64,000 nt of DNA from Pseudomonas mohnii (GCF_900105115.1 NZ_FNRV01000001.1:3271501-3335500); one strand, 5' to 3'. Positions 10,541-24,352 are shown, counted from the first letter of the stretch. Notes: generated by a model from the letters alone, not told the origin. Translations and numbers: made by a program.

Positions 10541-11320
10541 ATGTCGATATTGCAGGCCATCAGAACCTTCCTCTTTTACCTGCTGCTGGGCACCAGTTCG
10601 TTGCTGTGGTGCAGCCTGAGCTTTTTTGTCGCGCCGTTTTTGCCATTCAAGGCGCGTTATCGCTTCATCAACGTTTACTGGTGCCGCTGCGCCTTGTGGC
10701 TGAGCAAGGTGTTCCTGGGTATCCGTTACGAAGTGAAAGGCGCCGAGAACGTGCCCGACCAGCCCTGCGTGATTCAATCGAACCATCAGAGCACCTGGGA
10801 AACATTCTTTCTCTCGGCCTACTTCGAGCCGTTGAGCCAGGTGCTCAAGCGCTCGTTGCTGTATGTCCCTTTTTTCGGCTGGGCCATGGCCATGTTGCGA
10901 CCGATTGCAATCGACCGTGACAACCCGAAAGCCGCACTCAGGCAAGTCGCAAAGAGGGGCGATGAGTTGCTCAAGGATGGCGTCTGGGTGCTGATCTTTC
11001 CTGAAGGAACACGGGTCCCTTACGGCACCATCGGGAAGTTCTCTCGCGGCGGCACCGCACTGGCGGTCAATGCCGCACTTCCGGTGCTGCCCATTGCCCA
11101 CAACGCCGGCAAGTTCTGGCCAAAAACCGGCTGGGCGAAGAAGCAAGGTGTCATTACCGTGATCATCGGCAAGCCGATGCATGCCGAGGGTAGCGGGCCG
11201 CGCGCCATTGCCGAGCTTAACGATCGGGTTCAGGCCTGGAACGAGCAGATGCAACGGGAAATGGGATCACTTCCACCCGCCCCACAAGCCCCGGTGGCCA
11301 GCGATCAAGTGGCTGTCTGA
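10541..11320 (+). CDS. plsC: 1-acyl-sn-glycerol-3-phosphate acyltransferase
   Basis: The enzyme acylates lysophosphatidic acid to phosphatidic acid at the inner membrane. The acyltransferase motifs are NHQSTWE (His82, acidic residue Glu87 instead of the usual Asp) and FPEGTR near 152-157. There is a hydrophobic N-terminal segment at about 8-35. The 259-aa length fits the family. It is the last gene of the core block before a bidirectional terminator. In related genomes the gyrB side of the origin follows here, so the DNA to the right is probably inserted. Confidence 0.92.
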   Translation: MSILQAIRTFLFYLLLGTSSLLWCSLSFFVAPFLPFKARYRFINVYWCRCALWLSKVFLGIRYEVKGAENVPDQPCVIQSNHQSTWETFFLSAYFEPLSQVLKRSLLYVPFFGWAMAMLRPIAIDRDNPKAALRQVAKRGDELLKDGVWVLIFPEGTRVPYGTIGKFSRGGTALAVNAALPVLPIAHNAGKFWPKTGWAKKQGVITVIIGKPMHAEGSGPRAIAELNDRVQAWNEQMQREMGSLPPAPQAPVASDQVAV

Positions 11321-11448
11321 GCTCTGTGGATAACCTGTGTGCCGTTTTGCTGATACAGGCCACACTTTTCTGTTAAGACTATGATTTAACTATATATTTC
11401 TTAACTTCATAAAATTCTGAAAAATGTGCATAGGTTTTCCAGAAGGTC

Positions 11449-11480
11449 AAAAAAACCGGCTAATAAAGCCGGTTTTTTTA
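11449..11480. terminator. Bidirectional rho-independent terminator
   Basis: AAAAAAACCGGCT, loop AATAA, AGCCGGTTTTTTT forms a strong stem with an A-run on one side and a T-run on the other. It sits between the convergent plsC and ddpF genes and can serve both. Confidence 0.9.
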
Positions 11481-11512
11481 TGCGCCACAACAGGCTGTCC
11501 GCCGACAGGAAA

Positions 11513-12484
11513 TCAGCCTTGTAAATGACACCGCGCCCGCTGCCGCTCGTCTCCCTGCAGGACCTGGGGTTTGTCACAGCCAACGGTGCACAGGCTGCAC
11601 CGATCTCGAAAGAAGCAGCCAGTCGGCAGATGACGGTTACCCGGCAATTCGGTAGGCGCCGCCACCTGCTCTTCATGCAGCGCAACGCCCAGTCGTGGAA
11701 CTGCTTCGAGTAACAGGCGGGTATAGGGATGGCGTGGCTGATCGAGCACCTGGGCAGCTTGGCCCAGCTCGACGATTTGCCCCAAATACATCACCGCAAC
11801 CCGGTCTGCCATATGACGCACGACGGACACGTTATGGGAAATCAGGATGTAGGTCAGGTTGCGGGCGCGTTGCAGCTCTGCGAGCAGGTTGAGGATCTGC
11901 GCCTGAACCGAGATATCCAGCGCCGATGTAGGTTCGTCGAGGACGATAATATCCGGGTCGGAGGACAGGGCCCGGGCAATGGCAATCCGCTGACGCTGGC
12001 CGCCGGAGAACTGGTGGGGGAAGCGATCCAGGTATTCCGGTCGGATACCGACCTGGGACGCGACCTTGGCTGCCACCTCACGCATCTGTGCCCGATCGCC
12101 ATGACCCCGGGCGTACAGTGGCTCGGTGATGATTCGCCAGATCGGCAGACGCGGGTCGAGCGAAGACTGGGGGTCCTGGAACACAATCTGCACGTTGTTG
12201 CGGCCTTCGCTGCCGGTGCGACTGGCCCAGCTCAAATCGCCGCTGCTGGGCGCAATCAAGCCCATCAACAATTGCGCCAATGTGCTTTTTCCACAGCCTG
12301 ACTCACCCACGATCCCCAGGGTTTCGCCCGCTCGTACCTGAAGATCAATGCCATTGAGAGCGTGAGCAAAGCCTCGCGGCCGACCCAGCCAGTCGTTACT
12401 GACGGGGAAACGCACACGAACATCGTTGAGTTGAAGAATCGGGGGAGCCATGTCGATAGCCCTATGAAGGACAGCATTGTTCAT
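11513..12484 (-). CDS. ddpF: Dipeptide ABC transporter ATP-binding protein (DdpF/DppF type)
   Basis: This is one of two ATPases energising dipeptide uptake. It has Walker A GESGCGKST (60-68), Q-loop FQDPQSSLDPR, signature FSGGQRQRIAIARAL and Walker B LDEPTSALD. The C-terminal oligopeptide-transporter domain carries the Cys-rich stretch CFFRDRC-SLCTVGC typical of DppF and OppF, which often binds an iron-sulfur cluster. The start at 12484 gives a TGATG overlap with the ddpD stop; the frame also opens 10 codons further upstream. It is the last gene of the operon. Confidence 0.9.
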   Translation of the reverse strand: MNNAVLHRAIDMAPPILQLNDVRVRFPVSNDWLGRPRGFAHALNGIDLQVRAGETLGIVGESGCGKSTLAQLLMGLIAPSSGDLSWASRTGSEGRNNVQIVFQDPQSSLDPRLPIWRIITEPLYARGHGDRAQMREVAAKVASQVGIRPEYLDRFPHQFSGGQRQRIAIARALSSDPDIIVLDEPTSALDISVQAQILNLLAELQRARNLTYILISHNVSVVRHMADRVAVMYLGQIVELGQAAQVLDQPRHPYTRLLLEAVPRLGVALHEEQVAAPTELPGNRHLPTGCFFRDRCSLCTVGCDKPQVLQGDERQRARCHLQG

Positions 12485-13473
12485 CACGAAAGCTCCTTGA
12501 CGGGCAACCAGCAAGCGCTTTTACGTTGGTCGTTGATGGCATTGAGGGTAGGACGTTTGGCACAGACCGGCATGGCGTAAGAGCACCGCTCCTGAAACGT
12601 GCAGCCCTCGGGTAAAGAGGCGAGGTTGGGGACTTGCCCGGGAATGGTCAGCAACGGCTGGCCCGGCTCCACCATTTCCGGAAGGCCGCTGAGCAGCCCA
12701 CGGGTATAAGGGTGTTGCGGATTGTTCATCACGTCGACGGTGCGGCCTTCTTCGACCACAGCGCCGGTGTACATGACATACACCCGGTCACAGAACTGCG
12801 ACACCAATGCCATGTCATGGGTGATGAGCAAAATGGCAGTCCCCCGTTGCCTGGCCTTTTCTCGCAGCAGCAACAGCACCTGGCGTTGCACCGTGACGTC
12901 GAGCGCGGTGGTCGGCTCGTCGGCGATCAAGAGTTGCGGTTCACAGGAGAACGCCAGCGCAATCATCACCCGTTGACGCATGCCCCCGGACAGTTCGAAC
13001 GGGTAGCTCTCCAATACGTGCTCGGGGCTGGCGATGTGCATGTCGCGCAACAGGGCAATCGCCTTGAGCCGCGCCTGGGCCGCACTGATTTTCTGGTGAT
13101 GGATGATCACATCGAGCATTTGTCGACCGATGCGCCGGGTCGGGTTCAGGGCGGTCATCGGCTCCTGGAAAATCATCGCCGCATCGCGTCCGCGAATCTG
13201 CAGCAGTTCCTTTTCAGGCGTTGTGAGCATGTCGCGGCCGAGCATGCTGAGGCTGCCCGCGGTAATGCGATAGCTGCGCTCGGGCAGCAGACGCATGCTG
13301 AGCATGGCCGTGACCGACTTGCCCGACCCGGACTCGCCCACCACGCCGACGATTTCGCCGGGATTGACGTGCAACGTCACGCCGTTCAAGGCTTTCACAT
13401 TGTTTTTGTAAGCCGGGAATTCCAGGCTCAGATTGTCGATGGCCAGCACTGGGCTCGAAGTCTGCATTGTCAT
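12484..13473 (-). CDS. ddpD: Dipeptide ABC transporter ATP-binding protein (DdpD/DppD type)
   Basis: This is the second ATPase of the transporter. It shows Walker A GESGSGKSV (46-54), Q-loop FQEPMTALNP, signature LSGGMRQRVMIALAF, Walker B IADEPTTALDV and the C-terminal CTFQERCSYAMPVC segment. The open frame continues 35 codons upstream into ddpC, but the start at 13473 makes the usual ATGA overlap with the permease stop and gives 329 aa. Confidence 0.9.
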   Translation of the reverse strand: MTMQTSSPVLAIDNLSLEFPAYKNNVKALNGVTLHVNPGEIVGVVGESGSGKSVTAMLSMRLLPERSYRITAGSLSMLGRDMLTTPEKELLQIRGRDAAMIFQEPMTALNPTRRIGRQMLDVIIHHQKISAAQARLKAIALLRDMHIASPEHVLESYPFELSGGMRQRVMIALAFSCEPQLLIADEPTTALDVTVQRQVLLLLREKARQRGTAILLITHDMALVSQFCDRVYVMYTGAVVEEGRTVDVMNNPQHPYTRGLLSGLPEMVEPGQPLLTIPGQVPNLASLPEGCTFQERCSYAMPVCAKRPTLNAINDQRKSACWLPVKELS

Positions 13474-14351
13474 TTCCCCTGTTGCCGTGGGTCGAGCAGG
13501 TCGCGTACACCATCGCCCAGCAGGTTGAAACCGGTTGCGGTGATCAGAATCGCCATGCCTGGAAAGGTCGAATACCACCAGTTATCGAGGATGTAATTGC
13601 GCCCGGTGGCGACCATTGCGCCCCACTCGGCGGTTGGCTGTTGCGCGCCCAGGCCGATGAATCCAAGGGCCGAGGCCATGAGGATGGCGCTACCGATATC
13701 CAGGCTCAGTTGCACCAGCAAGGGCGGCATTGCGTTTCGCGCCACGTGCCAGTGCACCACGTGCCAGCGTCCGGCCCCGAACGTATGGGCGGCCTTGACG
13801 TACCCCATCTGTCGAATACTCAAGGCCTGGCCACGGGCCAGCCGTACGTAGGATGGGATTCGCACCAGGGTAATGGCCAGCATGGCGTTGAATAGACTCG
13901 CGCCCAATGCGGCCGCCAATGCCATGATCAGCACCAGTGACGGGACCGAAAGCATGATGTCCATCAGGCGCATGATGAAGGCGTCGAAACGCCCACCGAT
14001 CACCCCCGAAAAGCACCCTAGCAGCCCGCCGATGAAACAGGAGGCGAAAGCCACGAACAGGCCGACGCCCACCGACTGCTGGCTGCCGAACAGCACCCGG
14101 CTGAACAGGTCGCGACCCACTTCATCAGTGCCAAACCAATGGTCGGCGGATGGCGGCGCCAGGCGTTCGCCGAGGTTCAGTGCATTCGGGTCGTGGCTGG
14201 CGAGCCAGGGCGCGAAGATCATGCACAGCAGTACGATAGAAGTGATCAACAGGCCCGCCATGGTCAGCGGGCTCCGGCGGATCTGGTAAGCCAGGTAGGC
14301 GAGTTTTTCAGCCCTGCGCGGGCCACGTGCCGCCGTCAGAGTCACAGACAT
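13470..14351 (-). CDS. ddpC: Dipeptide ABC transporter permease (DdpC/DppC type)
   Basis: This inner-membrane permease has about six transmembrane helices: the first at about residues 30-52 (AGLLITSIVLLCMIFAPWL), the rest after residue 95. The EAA loop is seen as the segment YVKAAHTFGAGRWHVVHWHVARNA. The periplasmic loop HWFGTDEVGRDLFSRVLFG is typical of the OppC/DppC family. It is separated from ddpB by one base and overlaps ddpD by 4 bp. Confidence 0.92.
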   Translation of the reverse strand: MSVTLTAARGPRRAEKLAYLAYQIRRSPLTMAGLLITSIVLLCMIFAPWLASHDPNALNLGERLAPPSADHWFGTDEVGRDLFSRVLFGSQQSVGVGLFVAFASCFIGGLLGCFSGVIGGRFDAFIMRLMDIMLSVPSLVLIMALAAALGASLFNAMLAITLVRIPSYVRLARGQALSIRQMGYVKAAHTFGAGRWHVVHWHVARNAMPPLLVQLSLDIGSAILMASALGFIGLGAQQPTAEWGAMVATGRNYILDNWWYSTFPGMAILITATGFNLLGDGVRDLLDPRQQGK

Positions 14352-14352
14352 T

Positions 14353-15369
14353 TCAATTCACCTCGCCGATGCGTGGGTCGATCACGCGATACAAAAGGTC
14401 GATAGCCATGTTCAACAGGACATAGATGAACGAAACCAGAATCGCAAAGCCCATCACCGCCGGGAAATCCAGCGACTGGATCGACTTGACCACATAGGCC
14501 CCCATGCCGGGCCAGGCAAATACGGTTTCGGTCAGTACCGCGCCGTACAACAAATCACCCAGGGTCAACCCAAGGACGGTCACCGAAGGGATGAGGGCGT
14601 TGGGCAGGGCGTGACGCAGGATCACTGTCCACCGGGACAGGCCATAGGCGCGCGCGGTGCGGATGTAGTCCTCGCCCAATTGATCCAGCATGGCCGAGCG
14701 GATCTGCCGGGCGACTACCCCCAGGGTCACGAAGCCCAGCGTTGCGGCTGGAAGAATCAGGTGTTCGGCCGCATCGAGAAACAGTCGGACATCCCCCGCC
14801 AGCAGCGAGTCGATCAGGTAAAAACCCGTGATCGTCGGTGGCGGCGAGAGCCCTTCAGATAGCCGGCCACCACCGGGCAGCCAGCCCAGATGGCCGTAGA
14901 ACAACACGATTGCACCGAGGCCGAGCCAGAAGGCCGGGGTGGAAATACCGGTGACCGCCAGGGTCCGGGCGATCTGATCGATCAGCCGGTTGTGGTAAAC
15001 CGCTGACAACACGCCCAGCGGCACACCGACCAGAATCGCCAACGTCAGTGCGACCAACGCCAGTTCCAGTGTGGCCGGGAAGAACGCTTGCAAGTCCTCC
15101 AGGACGGGACGGTTGGTGCGTATCGAGGTTCCCAGGTCCCCGTGCAACAGATCCATCAGGTAGCGACCGTATTGTTGATACAGCGGCAGATCCAATCCAA
15201 GTTGATGACGGATGCCGGCCACGAGAGCGTCGCTGGCGCGGTCGCCGGCGATCAATCGGGCAGGGTCGCCCGGGATCAAGTGGGAAATTGAAAAGGTAAT
15301 CAGCGAAACACCGAACACGACCAACATCAAGCCGAGCAGGCGCTTGCGCAACAATGTCAGGAAGGCCAT
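14353..15369 (-). CDS. ddpB: Dipeptide ABC transporter permease (DdpB/DppB type)
   Basis: This is the first permease of the transporter, 338 aa. The N-terminal helix has the family sequence RLLGLMLVVFGVSLITFSISHLIPGDPA. The EAA loop is DYIRTARAYGLSRWTVILRHALPNAL, and the end is INMAIDLLYRVIDPR-like. It lies 75 bp after the binding-protein gene and is tightly packed with ddpC. Confidence 0.92.
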   Translation of the reverse strand: MAFLTLLRKRLLGLMLVVFGVSLITFSISHLIPGDPARLIAGDRASDALVAGIRHQLGLDLPLYQQYGRYLMDLLHGDLGTSIRTNRPVLEDLQAFFPATLELALVALTLAILVGVPLGVLSAVYHNRLIDQIARTLAVTGISTPAFWLGLGAIVLFYGHLGWLPGGGRLSEGLSPPPTITGFYLIDSLLAGDVRLFLDAAEHLILPAATLGFVTLGVVARQIRSAMLDQLGEDYIRTARAYGLSRWTVILRHALPNALIPSVTVLGLTLGDLLYGAVLTETVFAWPGMGAYVVKSIQSLDFPAVMGFAILVSFIYVLLNMAIDLLYRVIDPRIGEVN

Positions 15370-15443
15370 CTGGCACCTCAGTTACACGAGCGACGAAATC
15401 AGAAGCCGCGCCAGCCGCCGGGGGCTGGCGCGAAGGAGCATGT

Positions 15444-17024
15444 TTACTTGCTCATGCTTCCCAGGTTGAACACCTGTTCGAGCATGGGGTTGAACACGTA
15501 GCCCTTGACCGAATCACGCATCGGCAGGGAGTAGCTCTTCTGATAGAGGTAGGCATAGACGCTGTCGTCGAGCACCTTTTTCTGCGCAGTCTGGTAAAGC
15601 TCGACGCGTTTGGCGGTGTCGCTGACAGCGGCCGCTTCGCGAATCAGCTTGTCGACTTCCGGGTTGCTATAGAACGAGCGGTTGCCTTGCAGGCCCTGCA
15701 TCTTGGAGTCGAACCAGAAGTTCATGAACATGTACGGGTCAGCGAAGTCCGGGCTCCAGGTCCCCACCGCGATGTCGTAGTCGGCCTGGCCAACGCGTTC
15801 ACGCAGGGTGGCGTTGGCGGTTTTCTCCAGTTTGAGGTTGATGCCCAGAGGGGCCAGGGCCGCCTGCAAGGTCAGGCCGATCGGTTCCCAGTTGGCGTCC
15901 TTGTCCGAGTACATGTAGTTCAGGTTGGTGATCTTCTGAGGGGCCTTGGCCAGGCTGTTCTTCGCGGCGGCCAGGTCCTGCTTCATCACTGGCAGCGAAC
16001 TGTCGTAGCCCCACATGCCATCCGGTATCGGCCCGTTCAGCAGCTTGGCCTTGTCCTTGAGAATGCCCTTGACGATGCCGTTGTAGTCCACCGCTTCGGT
16101 GATCGCGCGACGGGCGTTGACGTCCGTCAGAGGACCCTTCTTGTTGTTCAGGTACAGGTAAGTGACGCGCAACGAAGGAAAATCTTTGACCACTACGCCG
16201 GGCTTGCCGCCCAGTGCGCCCAATTGGTCTTCGGGCATGTCTTCGATGATATCCAGGTCCCCGCGCTCCAGTTGCAGCCGACGCACGGAGGGCTCCGCAA
16301 TCGTCTTGAGGATCACGGTCTTGAACGCAGGCTTGGGACCGGCGAAGTAGGGATTCGGCTCCATCGTGACGGACTGGCCCTTTTGCCAACTGGTCAGGCG
16401 GAAAGGACCGGAGCCTGCGGTGTGACTGGACAGCCAGGCATTGGTTTCGGCGCCCTTGTTGGCCACCAGCGGGTTAACGATCGAGGCGCCGTTGTGGGCC
16501 AGGACGAACAGGAAGGGGGCGAACGGCGTTTTAAGCGTAAAGCGGATAGTCTGCGGGTCGATCACCGCCACCACCATGTCCTCCGGGAATGCACCGGACG
16601 GCCCTTGCTTGAGGGTCATCAGGCGATCGAAGGAAAACTTCACGGCAGCAGCATCCACTGCGGTGCCGTCATCGAACTTGTTGCCAGGCTTGATCTTGAA
16701 CTCCCAGACCAGGTTATCCGGCGACACGGTCCAGCTTTCCGCCAGATCCCCTGTCACTTCGGTGCTGCTCTTGTCACCGTCAGTTTTGTAGCTCACCAGA
16801 CGCTGATAGGACGGGTAGGTGATGGTCCAGTCGTTGTTATCGAAGGTTACCGCCGGGTCGAGCGTTTGTGGGTCGGCGGGCTTGCCGATGACCAGAGTGT
16901 CCTGAGCCGTCGCTGCCGAAGCGGCTTGCCAGGCGCCCAGGCTCATCGCGCTGCACAGTAGACCAAGCAGCAGCTTGCTGGTGCGTGGAGAGGTTTTTCG
17001 GGTCACGGTGTTCATTGGGGTCAT
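15444..17024 (-). CDS. ddpA: Periplasmic dipeptide-binding protein (family 5), probably for D-Ala-D-Ala
   Basis: This is a solute-binding protein of the SBP_bac_5 family, 526 aa from the chosen start. An N-terminal signal peptide (basic RKTSPRTSK, hydrophobic LLLGLLCSAMSLGAW, cleavage after AASA) sends it to the periplasm. The start at 17024 has an AAGGAAA ribosome-binding site; the frame opens 6 codons earlier. The substrate assignment rests only on the ddpX gene next door. A general dipeptide binder is the alternative. Confidence 0.8.
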   Translation of the reverse strand: MTPMNTVTRKTSPRTSKLLLGLLCSAMSLGAWQAASAATAQDTLVIGKPADPQTLDPAVTFDNNDWTITYPSYQRLVSYKTDGDKSSTEVTGDLAESWTVSPDNLVWEFKIKPGNKFDDGTAVDAAAVKFSFDRLMTLKQGPSGAFPEDMVVAVIDPQTIRFTLKTPFAPFLFVLAHNGASIVNPLVANKGAETNAWLSSHTAGSGPFRLTSWQKGQSVTMEPNPYFAGPKPAFKTVILKTIAEPSVRRLQLERGDLDIIEDMPEDQLGALGGKPGVVVKDFPSLRVTYLYLNNKKGPLTDVNARRAITEAVDYNGIVKGILKDKAKLLNGPIPDGMWGYDSSLPVMKQDLAAAKNSLAKAPQKITNLNYMYSDKDANWEPIGLTLQAALAPLGINLKLEKTANATLRERVGQADYDIAVGTWSPDFADPYMFMNFWFDSKMQGLQGNRSFYSNPEVDKLIREAAAVSDTAKRVELYQTAQKKVLDDSVYAYLYQKSYSLPMRDSVKGYVFNPMLEQVFNLGSMSK

Positions 17025-17177
17025 GCCGGTTTCCTTAATCATTCGATGTATGGAAGTACGTCAGGTTTTTTATAAAAGCTATAACCGGGCAGTTGCAGGT
17101 GAAGCAGGTAACGCTTGTTGTTATCGCGTTGCGTTGGCTGCGAAACTCTGTGGTTTCGTTATCGGTTTGTTGCGGTT

Positions 17178-17738
17178 TTAGTTGTTCGAGAACGTGGTCT
17201 GGTTGTCGTCCAGCAAGGGGTAATCATCGGCATCCGGAAGTTCGTAATGCCACCACTCAGTGGGAATTGCGCAGAACCCGGACGCGAGCATGATTCCCAG
17301 CAACAGCAGACGATTGCGTTGCACGTGAACGGGAAGGTCCGGGTAGAACTGATGGGACTTCTCTTCCATGGTGTCGAAGGCGCTGCCCATATCCAGCGGC
17401 TGTCCATCGCTGCCCACCAGGGTCAAATCCACAGCCACGCCACGGCTATGGTGGGAGCCCAAATGGGGATCGCGCACGTAGTTACCGTCAGGCAATGCCT
17501 CCCACAATAGAAACTGGGCGAAAGGTGGACGGTAGGCGTCATAAATCCGCAGTGTGTAACCTGCCAGCCGCGCCAGTTCACTGGCCTTGCCCAGGCAGTC
17601 GGCCGCTTGGCGATGCAGCAGGCAACGGGCACTCGGGTAAATCACCTTTCCAGCCAGATTGTCGGCACTGGCGTAGATCAGATCGATTTGCACCTGATAT
17701 CGCTCGGCATCAATCTCTACAAGGGGGCTGTTGTTCAC
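17178..17738 (-). CDS. ddpX: D-alanyl-D-alanine dipeptidase
   Basis: This zinc dipeptidase of the VanX/DdpX family splits D-Ala-D-Ala to D-Ala. The metal ligands are His97 and Asp104 (SHHSRGVAVD) and His164, and the catalytic base is Glu161 (PTEWWHYE). The substrate-binding Arg70 sits in YDAYRPP. The length of 186 aa fits. There is no signal peptide, so it is cytoplasmic and acts on imported dipeptide. It starts 29 bp after the regulator gene and precedes the transporter, so the whole cluster looks like one catabolic module. Confidence 0.92.
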   Translation of the reverse strand: MNNSPLVEIDAERYQVQIDLIYASADNLAGKVIYPSARCLLHRQAADCLGKASELARLAGYTLRIYDAYRPPFAQFLLWEALPDGNYVRDPHLGSHHSRGVAVDLTLVGSDGQPLDMGSAFDTMEEKSHQFYPDLPVHVQRNRLLLLGIMLASGFCAIPTEWWHYELPDADDYPLLDDNQTTFSNN

Positions 17739-17767
17739 GCAAAAACTCCAGTTGGGATTGGATGGAT

Positions 17768-18628
17768 CTAGCCTTCGAACTGGCCGAAAGCTTTTTGCAA
17801 TTGTCGGTTTTTGCTCAGGCGTTCATCGAGGCGGTCGCCGAACTTTTCCGCTACGGCCGATACCATCAGGTTCAACAGGCAGGCCAGCGGGGCAGGGGAG
17901 TCCCAGAACTGCCCGACATCGGTTTTGAGTTGCAGCAGATCCAGCGGGTAGTCACGTGCCCACGGGCATTGCAGATCGGTGATCAGGGCCAAGGGCAGGT
18001 TGTTATCGATGGCGGCGTCGCAGAAGGTCCGGGTCACACTGGAATAGGCCCGGAAATCCGAAATGATTGCGTAGGGGTTGGCAAAGCCGGAATTCAGGGT
18101 TTCGGCGTAGATGCCGGACAAGCCGTCGACGTAATAAACCTTGGGCCGGATGTATTCGAGGTGGCTATGAAACGCGGTGAGAATCCCGCGGGTCGACTGG
18201 ATGCCGAGAATGAATACCGCATCGGCTTCGTAGATGCGCTGCACGATTTCAGCGAAGGCACCGCTGCGCGCCAGGCCATAAACGTGCCGGATGGCCTCGA
18301 TCTCGCGACTCATGGAACGGTCGAGTGCGTCTTCTCGAGTGCTTTCGGTGCGAAAGGCGCCGATCCGGTCGGTGATCAACCACGACGCCGGCGCTTCGCC
18401 GCGCAGACTCTGTTTGACCTCATCGATGTTCTGATAACCCAGCGAACGGAAAAAACGCCCCACGGAAATGCCAGTGGTGGAAGCCTGCTGCGCGATGCTG
18501 TCGGCCGACTCGAACGGTAGCTGATCCGGGTTTCCCAACAGGTAACTGGCAATGCGTTTGCCAGTCGGGGTCAGGTTCGAGAACTCTTGCTCGAGCAACT
18601 GAAGGAAGCTGTTCTTTTCTGTAGACAT
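17768..18628 (-). CDS. RpiR/MurR-family transcriptional regulator of the D-Ala-D-Ala cluster
   Basis: The protein has an N-terminal RpiR helix-turn-helix (about residues 15-85, including IAQQASTTGISVGRFFRSLGY) and a C-terminal SIS phosphosugar-binding domain (about 125-260, ADAVFILGIQSTRGILTAFHSHL). The length is 286 aa. In this family ligand binding to the SIS domain changes DNA binding. It heads the ddp cluster and is transcribed with it, so it probably controls uptake of wall-derived dipeptide. A near-perfect palindrome lies 51 bp upstream of its start. Confidence 0.88.
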   Translation of the reverse strand: MSTEKNSFLQLLEQEFSNLTPTGKRIASYLLGNPDQLPFESADSIAQQASTTGISVGRFFRSLGYQNIDEVKQSLRGEAPASWLITDRIGAFRTESTREDALDRSMSREIEAIRHVYGLARSGAFAEIVQRIYEADAVFILGIQSTRGILTAFHSHLEYIRPKVYYVDGLSGIYAETLNSGFANPYAIISDFRAYSSVTRTFCDAAIDNNLPLALITDLQCPWARDYPLDLLQLKTDVGQFWDSPAPLACLLNLMVSAVAEKFGDRLDERLSKNRQLQKAFGQFEG

Positions 18629-18678
18629 GTCAGCGCACCGATCGAGGGATTGTTATTGCGGTGTCATTATCGTTAAAC

Positions 18679-18696
18679 ATGTTATATGTATAACAT
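18679..18696. promoter_or_regulatory. Probable RpiR operator palindrome
   Basis: ATGTTATATGTATAACAT has two perfectly complementary 8-base arms around a TG centre. It lies 51 bases upstream of the rpiR-type start codon, where an autoregulatory operator is expected. A weaker, partly similar sequence (GTTATAGCTTTTATAA) precedes the binding-protein gene near 17070. Confidence 0.55.
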
Positions 18697-18764
18697 CTAT
18701 CATCAAGACAACACCACGTTTTTTTCAGGCGCGTTACGCCGAATCCCGAATCCCGGAAAAGTCC

Positions 18765-18799
18765 GAAAAAAAACCAGCGCAATGCGCTGGTTTTTTTGT
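18765..18799. terminator. Second terminator downstream of the rRNA operon
   Basis: AAAAAAACCAGCGC, AAT, GCGCTGGTTTTTTT forms a strong stem flanked by A- and T-runs. No gene is seen between it and the first rrn terminator at 18987, so it may back up rRNA termination or insulate the divergent regulator promoter. Confidence 0.8.
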
Positions 18800-18986
18800 T
18801 TGGAAAACGCTCGGGAGGGGAGAGCGCAGCGAGTGTTCGGCGACACTCGCTGCAGGGACAAAATCAGTTCCAGAACGGACGCTATTCCCAACCTAAAGAA
18901 AAACCCATGATCGCAGGCGTCATGCAGGCCTTGGCACCGAACAAATCATTTCATCCGTACCAATCTCAGGATGCTTTTTCGAGGAC

Positions 18987-19028
18987 AAAAACAAAACCCC
19001 TACCTGCATGCGCAGATAGGGGTTTTGG
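18987..19028 (-). terminator. rRNA operon terminator
   Basis: On the minus strand, AAAACCCCTATCTGCGC pairs with GCAGGTAGGGGTTTT and is followed by a T-rich tail. It begins about 8 bases after the 5S 3' end. Confidence 0.85.
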
Positions 19029-19035
19029 AATTTAA

Positions 19036-19151
19036 TCTTGACGATGACCTACTCTCACATGGGGAAACCCCACACTACCATCGGCGATGCATCGTTTCAC
19101 TGCTGAGTTCGGGATGGGATCAGGTGGTTCCAATGCTCTATGGTCGTCAAG
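19036..19151 (-). rRNA. rrf: 5S ribosomal RNA
   Basis: The minus-strand sequence begins CTTGACGACCATAGAGC and ends ...GTCATCGTCAAG, so the 5' and 3' ends pair as in 5S rRNA. The internal GATGGTAGTGTGGGG segment (seen reversed at about 19068-19084) is conserved. About 116 nt; ends are good to a few bases. It is the last gene of the operon. Confidence 0.95.
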
Positions 19152-19306
19152 AAATTCGGGTACCGAACCGTCTTTCGACGCTTCAGCAAATTGGGTATGC
19201 GATAGTTTGTGCGGCTTTTGTGAATCGTTGCGAACTTTCGGTTCATTGCGTCTTCACACACCGCAATCTGGTGCCTTTTCAGGTCAGCAAATTGCTTGGG
19301 TGTTAT

Positions 19307-22198
<2,892 letters not shown>

Positions 22199-22462
22199 AT
22201 ATAACCCCAAGCAATCTGGTTATACTGTGAAGACGACATTCGCCGAAAATTCGCGCTGCTCAATAAAGAGCAACTCACAAATTTTACCTTAGCCTGATCC
22301 GTTACCAGTGAAAGTAACGTTCAGTCTATCTTTCTATCACATACCCAAATTTTTAAAGAACGATCTAATCAAAGACTAGAAATCAATATTCACACTGGAA
22401 TATTCATTTCTAAACTCTAACGAAGCAGACCACCTTAAAAGCTGGCCTCTCGTCTTCTTCAA

Positions 22463-24195
<1,733 letters not shown>

Positions 24196-24197
24196 GT

Positions 24198-24209
24198 TGT
24201 TAAAGAGCG
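24198..24209 (-). promoter_or_regulatory. boxA antitermination site in the 16S leader
   Basis: The minus-strand sequence CGCTCTTTAACA differs by one base from the E. coli rrn boxA. It lies about 150 nt before the 16S 5' end, just upstream of the processing stalk arm. Confidence 0.8.
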
Positions 24210-24352
24210 GTTGGCTAAGATCTTTCGTCTCAACCGAGGCGCGCATTTGACAGCGACCCCTCAGACAACACCCTTAAAAGCCACTGATTTTATTAATAAA
24301 ATCAATTACTTAAGCTTCAAGCAACTTCAGGTTGCTCGTTAGCGGGAGGCAA

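Larger units (their letters stand above)
4392..11333. other. Seven perfect DnaA boxes scattered over 7 kb
   Basis: The 9-mer TTATCCACA occurs on the plus strand at 5308-5316, 6213-6221 and 10430-10438, and on the minus strand (TGTGGATAA) at 4392-4400, 4666-4674, 5209-5217 and 11325-11333. Some sites lie in genes (trkA, the TPR gene, lpxL start, gmhB end) and others between genes. This 9-mer is the canonical high-affinity DnaA-binding site. I saw none in the remaining 52 kb when reading by eye. Confidence 0.7.
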
